A DNA stretch of 64,000 nt. Source: Agelas oroides. Lineage: Eukaryota; Porifera; Demospongiae; Agelasida; Agelasidae. Positions 58,301 to 64,000 of the stretch are shown here, piece by piece. The notes under the pieces were generated by a model. The model searched no databases. It was not told where the DNA came from and worked only from the letters and a program-made list of their open reading frames with translations. The stretch covers positions 10,297,840 to 10,361,839 of the forward strand of contig OX422190.1 of the NCBI GenBank assembly GCA_949130485.1. Reading direction: 5' to 3'. A program made the translations under genes and the position numbers. How positions within the stretch are numbered: the stretch's first letter is position 1; each line of letters begins with the position of its first letter.

Positions 58301-61300
58301 CCCTGCATTCCCGTTGCACTTTGCACTCACTCCCATACGTTCCCCTGGCATTCCCTTGCATTCTGCTGGCACTTTGCACACATTCCCATACATTCCCCTT
58401 CATTCCCTGCATTCCCCTGGTATTTTGTACCCACTGCCATACGTTTCCTTGGTATTCCCCTGCATTCCCCTGCCTTCCCCTGGCACTTTGCACCTACTCC
58501 CATGCGTTGCCCTGGCATTACTCTGCCTACCCCTGGCAGTTTGCACACTCCCATACGTTACTCTGGATTTCCCTGAATTCCCTTGCATTCCCCTGACCTT
58601 TGCACACTCCATACATTCCCCTTCATTCCCTTGCATCCCCCTGGGATTTTGTACGCACTCCCATACATTCCCTTGGTATTTTCCTGCATTTCCCTGTATT
58701 CCCCTGGCACTTTGGACCCACTCCGATGCGTTCCCCTGGCATTCCCCTGCATTCCCCTGTATTCCCCTGGCACTTTGCACCCACTCATGTACGTTCCCCT
58801 GGCATTCCTCTGCATTTCTTCTGGTACTTTTCACCTACACCCATGCATTCCACTGCATTCCCCTGGCTCTTTGCAACCACTCATATGTTCCCTTCTTCCC
58901 CTGCATTCCGCTGGATTCCCCTGGCACTTTGCACACACTCCCATACTTCCCCTGGTATTTCCCTGCATTTCCCTGCATTCTCCTGAATTCCTCTGGCACT
59001 TTGCACCTACTCCCATGCGTTCCCCTGGCATTCCCCTGCATTCCCCTGCATTCCCCTGACACTTTCCACGCACTCCCATATGTTCCCCTGGCATTCCCCT
59101 GAATTCCCCTGACACTGCACAAACCCCAATACGTTCCCTTGGCACTTTGCCAGGTAATGGAGCTGCATTCCTCTGGCTCTTTGCACCCACTCCTAAACGT
59201 ACCTCTGGCATTCCCATGCATTCTCCTGCATTTCCCTGGTGCTTTGCACCCACTCCCATCCATTCCCCTGGCATTCCCTCAAATTCCCCATTCACCTGGC
59301 ACTTTGCACCAACTCCCGTACGTTCCCCTGGTATTCCTCTGCATTCCCCTGCATTCCCCGGCATTCTCATAGTATATTGCACCTACTCATGTTTCCTTGG
59401 CATTACCCTGCATTCCCCTGCATTCCCGTGGCACTTTGCACACTCCCATACGTTCCCCTGGTATTCCCCTGCATTCCCCTGCATTCCCCTGCATTCCCCT
59501 GGCACTTTGCACACTCCCATACGTTCCCCTGGCATTTCCCTGCACTCCCCTGCATTCCCCTGGCACTTTGCACCTACACCCATATGTTCCCGTCATTCCC
59601 CTGCATTCCCCTGGCACTTTGCACCTACACCCATATGTTCCCGTCATTCCCCTGCATTCCCCTGGCACTTTGCATCTACACCCATATGTTCCCGTCATTC
59701 ACCTGCATTCACCTGGCAGTCTGCACACACTGTCATACGTTCCCCTGGTATTTCCTGCATCCCCCTGCATTAACCTGGCACATTGCACCCACTCCCATGT
59801 GTTCCCCTGGCATTCCCCTACATTCCCCTCCATTCCCCAGGCACTTTGCACGCACTCACGTATGTTCCCCTGGCGTTCCCCTGCATTCCCTGTTGTGCTT
59901 TGCACCCACACATACATTCTCCTGCATTCCCCTGGCTCTTTGCACCCACTCCTCTACATACCCCTGGGATTCCTCTGCATTCCCCTGCATTTCCCTGGTG
60001 CTTTGCACCCACTCCCATACATTCTCCTGGCATTCCCTCACATTCCTCTGCATTCACCTGGCACTTTGCACCAACTCCCGTATGTTCCCTGGCATTCCCC
60101 TTGATCCCTCTGCAACACCTGGCACTTTGCACCCACTCCCATACATTCCCATGGCACTCCCCTACATTCCCTTGTATGCCCCTGGCACTTTGCACCCAGT
60201 CCCATGCGTTCCCCTGGAATTCCACCGCATTCCCCTGCATTCCCCTGGCACTTTGCACACACACGTACGTTCCCCTGGCATTCCCATGCATTGTCTTGCA
60301 TTTACCTGGTGGTTTGCACCCACTACCATATGTTCCCCTGGCATTGCCCTGCATTCCCCTGCAATATCGTGGCACTTTGCACACACTCCCATACGTTCCC
60401 CTTGCATTCCCCTGCTTTCCACTGGCACTTTGCACACACTCCCATACGTTCCCCTTCATCCCCCTGCATTCCCCTGGCATTTTGTACGCACTCCCATACG
60501 TTCCCCTGGTATTCCCCTGCATTCCCCTGGCACTTTGCACCTACTCCCATGGTTTCCCTGGCATTACCCTGCATTCCCCTGCATTTCCCTAGCACTTTGC
60601 ACACACTCCCATACGTTTCTCTGGCATTCCCTGTGTTCCCCTGCATTCCCCTGCATTCCCCTGGCACTTTGCACACACTCCCATACGTTCCCCCTCATTC
60701 CCCTGCATGCCCCTGGCATTTTGTATGCACTCGCATACGTTCCCCTGGAATTCCCCTGCATTCCCCTGCATTCCTCTGGAACTTTGCACCCACTCCCATA
60801 CTTTCCCGTGGCTTTCCCTTGCATTCCCCTGACACTTCAACCTCGCCAATACATTCTTCTGGCATTTCCCTGCATAACATGTATATATTCCCTTGGCACA
60901 TTGCACTACTCCTATGCGTTATCTTGGCATTACGCTGCATTCCCCTGCATTCCCGTGGCACTTTGCACACACTCCCATACATTCCTCTGGCATTCCCCTG
61001 CATTCCCCTGCATTCCCCTGGCACTTTGCATACACTCCCATACTTTCCCCTGGCATTCCCCTGCATTCCCCTGGCACTTTGCACACACTCCCATACGTTC
61101 CCCTGCATTCCCCTGCATTCACCTGACACTTTGCACCCACTAACATACGTTCCCCTGGCATTCCCCTGGATTCCCCTGCAATAACGTGGCACTTTGCACC
61201 CACTCCCATACATTCCCATGGCACTCCCCTGCATTCCCTTGTATGCTACTGGCTCTTTCCAACCACTCCCGTGCATTACCCTGGCATTTCCCTACATTCT

Positions 61301-64000
61301 CCTGCATTCCCCTGGCGCTTTGCACCCACTCACGTACGTTCCCCTGGCATTCCTATGCATTCCCCTACATTTCCCTGGTGCTTTGCAACCACTCCCATAC
61401 ATTCCCCTGGCATTCCCTCACATTCCCCATCATTCATCTGGCGCTTTGCACCAACTCCCGTACGTTCCCCTGGTATTGCCCTGGATTCCCGTGCATTCCC
61501 CTGGCACTTTGCACACACTACCATACGTTCTCCTGGCATTCCCCTGGGTTCTTCTGCAATCACCTGGCACTTTGCACCTACTCCCGTACATTCCCAAGGC
61601 ACTCCCCTGCACTCCCTTGTATGTCCATGGCACATTGCACCCACTCCCATGTGTTCCCATAGCATTCCCCTACATTCCCCTGCATTCCCTTGTCACTTTG
61701 CACCCATTCCCGTACGTTCCCCTGCCATTCCACTGCATTCCCCAGAATTTACCTGCCACTATCCCCACACTCCAATATGTTCGCCTGGCATTCCCCTGGC
61801 ACTTTGCTCCCACTCCCATATGTTCCCCTGGCATTGCACAGCATTCCCCTGGATTCCCCTGGCATACATTCCTATGCATTCCCCTGTCACTTTGCACACA
61901 TATGTATACGTTCCCCTGGCATTCCCCTGCAAACCCCTGCATTCTCCTGGCACATTGCACCCACTACCTTACATTCCCCTGGCATTCCCCTTCATTCTCC
62001 TGGCACTTTGCACCCATTCCCCTTCATTCTCCTGGCACTTTGCACCCATTCCCCTGCATTCCCCTGGCACTTTGCACCCACTCCCATATGTTCCCCTGGT
62101 ATTCCCCTGCGTGCCCTGCATTCCACTGGCACATTGCACCCACTCCCCTGCATTCCCCTGGCTCTTTGCAACCTCTCCTGTATGCTTCCCTGACATTCCC
62201 CTGCTTTCCCCTGTATTCCCCTGGTATTTTGTACCCACTACCATGCATTCTCCTGGCCTTCTTCTGCATCCCACTGTATTCCCCTGGCACTTTGCACCCA
62301 CCCACGTATGTTCCCCTGGCATTCCCCTACATTCCCCAGGCACTTTGCACATCCCCATGCATTCCCCTGGCATTTCCCTGCATTTCCCTGCATTTCCCTG
62401 GCACTTTGCATCTTCCATGCGTTTCCCTAGTATTTCCCTGTACTCCCCTGGCTCTTTGCAACCACTCATATGTTCCCGTGATTCCCCTGCATTCCCCTGG
62501 CACTGTGCACACACCCATACGTTCCCCTGGTATTTCCCTGCATTTCCCTGCATTCCCCTGGCACTTTGCGCCCACTCCCATGCGTTCCCCTGGCATTCCC
62601 CTGGCATTCCCCTACATTCGCCTGCATTCCCCTGGCACTTTGCACCCACTCACGTACGTTCTCCTGGCATTCCCTTGCATTTCCCTGCATCCCCCTGCAT
62701 TCCCCTGCAAATCCCTGGTGCTTTGCACCCACACCCATACATTCTCCTACATTCCCCTGGCTCTTTGCACCCACTCCTAACGTACCCCTGGCATTCTTCT
62801 GCATTTCCCTGCTTTCCCCTGGATTCCCCTACATTTCCCTGGTGCTTTGCACCTACTCCCATACATTTCCCTGGCATTCCCTCACATTCCCCTGCATTCA
62901 CCTGGCGTTTTGAACCATCTCCCGTACGTTCCCCTGGTATCCCCTGTGTTCCCCTGGCACTTTGCACCTATTCCCATGTGTTTCCTTAGCATTACGCTGC
63001 ATTCCCGTATATTCCCGTGGCACTTTGCCCACACTCCCATACGTTCCCTGGCATTCCCCTGCATTCCCCTGCATTCCCCTGGTACTTTGCAGACACTCCC
63101 ATACATTCCCATGCATTACCCTGCATTCACCTGGCACTTTGCACACACTACCATAAGTTCCCTTGGCATTCCCCTGGATTCCCCTGCAATCACCTGGCAC
63201 TTTGCACCCACTCCCATACATTCCCATGGCATTTCCCTACATTCTCCTGCATTCCCGTGGTGCTTTGCACCCACTCACGTACGTTCCCCTGGTATTCCCA
63301 AGTATTGCCCTGCATTTACCTGGTGCTTTGCACCTAATCCCATACATTCACCTGGCATTCACTCACATTCCCCAGCATTCACCTGGCACTTTACACCAAC
63401 TCCCATACATTCCCCTGGTATTCCCCTGCATTCCCTGGCACTTTGCACACACTACCATACGTTCACCTGGTATTCCCCTGGATTGCTCTGCAATATCGTG
63501 GCACTTTGCACACACTCTCATACGTTCCCCTGGCATTTCCATGCATTCCCCTGGCACTTTGCACACACCCCCTTATGTTCCCCTTCGTTCCCCTGCATTC
63601 CCCTGGCATTTTGTATGCACTCCCATACGTTCACCTTGTATTGCCCTGCATTCCCCTGGCACTTTGCACCTACTCCCATGGTTTCCCTGGTATTACCCTG
63701 ATTTCTGTGGCACTTTGCACACACTCCCATACGTTTACCTGGCATTCCCCTGTGTTCCCCTGCATTCCCCTGCGTTCCCCTGGCACTTTGCACACTCCCA
63801 TACGTTCCCCTTCATTCCCCTGCATCCCCCAGGCATTTTGTACACACTCCCATACATTCACCAGGTATTCCCCTAAATTCCCCTGCATTCCTCTGGAACT
63901 TTGCACCCACTCCCATACTTTCCCGTGGCTTTCCCCTGCATTCCCCTGACACTTTTCACCCTCGCTAATAAATTCCCCTGGCATTTCCCTGCATAACATG
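43326..64000 (+). repeat. About 53-bp satellite, at least 20.7 kb, runs off the window
   Basis: The core unit is CCTGGCATTCCCCTGCATTC, then CCCTGGCACTTTGCACCCAC, then TCCCATACGTTCC. The 10-bp piece CATTCCCCTG is present one to four times per unit, so unit length steps by 10. The first ~365 bp are in reverse orientation; the switch is near 43690. Frames of 300-634 codons are open on several frames and both strands because the consensus has no stop in any of the six frames, so I call no gene here. Confidence 0.97.

Noticed and set aside
43690-64000. Very long open frames (300-634 codons) on both strands, Pro/His/Leu-rich
   Set aside because: The satellite unit has no stop codon in any frame, several frames are open at once, and there are no splice, start or domain features. 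Composition explains them.

Overview
This is animal nuclear DNA: multi-exon genes with short GT-AG introns (mostly 50-250 bp), caspase, collagen lysyl hydroxylase, RNF212/ZIP3-type RING, RER1, Nudix, YIPF and glutamate dehydrogenase genes, plus large amounts of satellite, minisatellite and hairpin-type repeat. The compact genes, the animal-specific caspase and lysyl hydroxylase, and the repeat load suggest an early-branching invertebrate such as a sponge. That placement is inference; the sequence alone does not name a species.

Layout. (1) 1-18.66 kb is a two-copy tandem segment of about 9.3-9.8 kb. Each copy holds a caspase gene followed by a complete 19-exon procollagen-lysine hydroxylase/glycosyltransferase (PLOD). 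The PLOD copies are almost identical in their 3' two thirds, whereas the caspase part and the spacers have diverged by many indels. Caspase copy B carries two 4-bp insertions that break its frame. PLOD copy A lacks one codon beside its Mn-binding DxxD motif. (2) 18.7-22.1 kb holds a minus-strand RNF212-like RING gene, head-to-head with plus-strand RER1 (22.37-25.46 kb). A RER1 intron contains a 58-bp minisatellite apparently grown from its own 5' splice site, and a tRNA-like element. (3) 26.7-31.6 kb holds a second head-to-head pair, a NUDT7/8-like Nudix gene (minus) and a YIPF1/2-like gene (plus), with only 84 bp between the start codons. The Nudix first exon is interrupted by a 17-bp footprint-like insertion. 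(4) 31.96-33.78 kb is a GDH gene that lacks its 5' half. (5) 33.8-38.6 kb has no recognised gene but holds perfect hairpin elements, several tandem repeats (one made of five RFX/X-box palindromes) and a 500-bp polypyrimidine tract. (6) 38.6-64 kb is satellite: 4.7 kb of a 22-bp satellite, then at least 20.7 kb of a ~53-bp satellite that runs off the window, changes strand near 43.69 kb and has higher-order structure.

No single pathway unites the genes. PLOD acts in the ER on collagen; RER1 and YIPF are early-secretory membrane proteins; the Nudix enzyme and GDH belong to mitochondrial/peroxisomal metabolism; RNF212 belongs to meiosis. All exon models come from reading splice signals, frame and family similarity by eye. 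No alignment program or database was run, and residue comparisons with human proteins are from memory.
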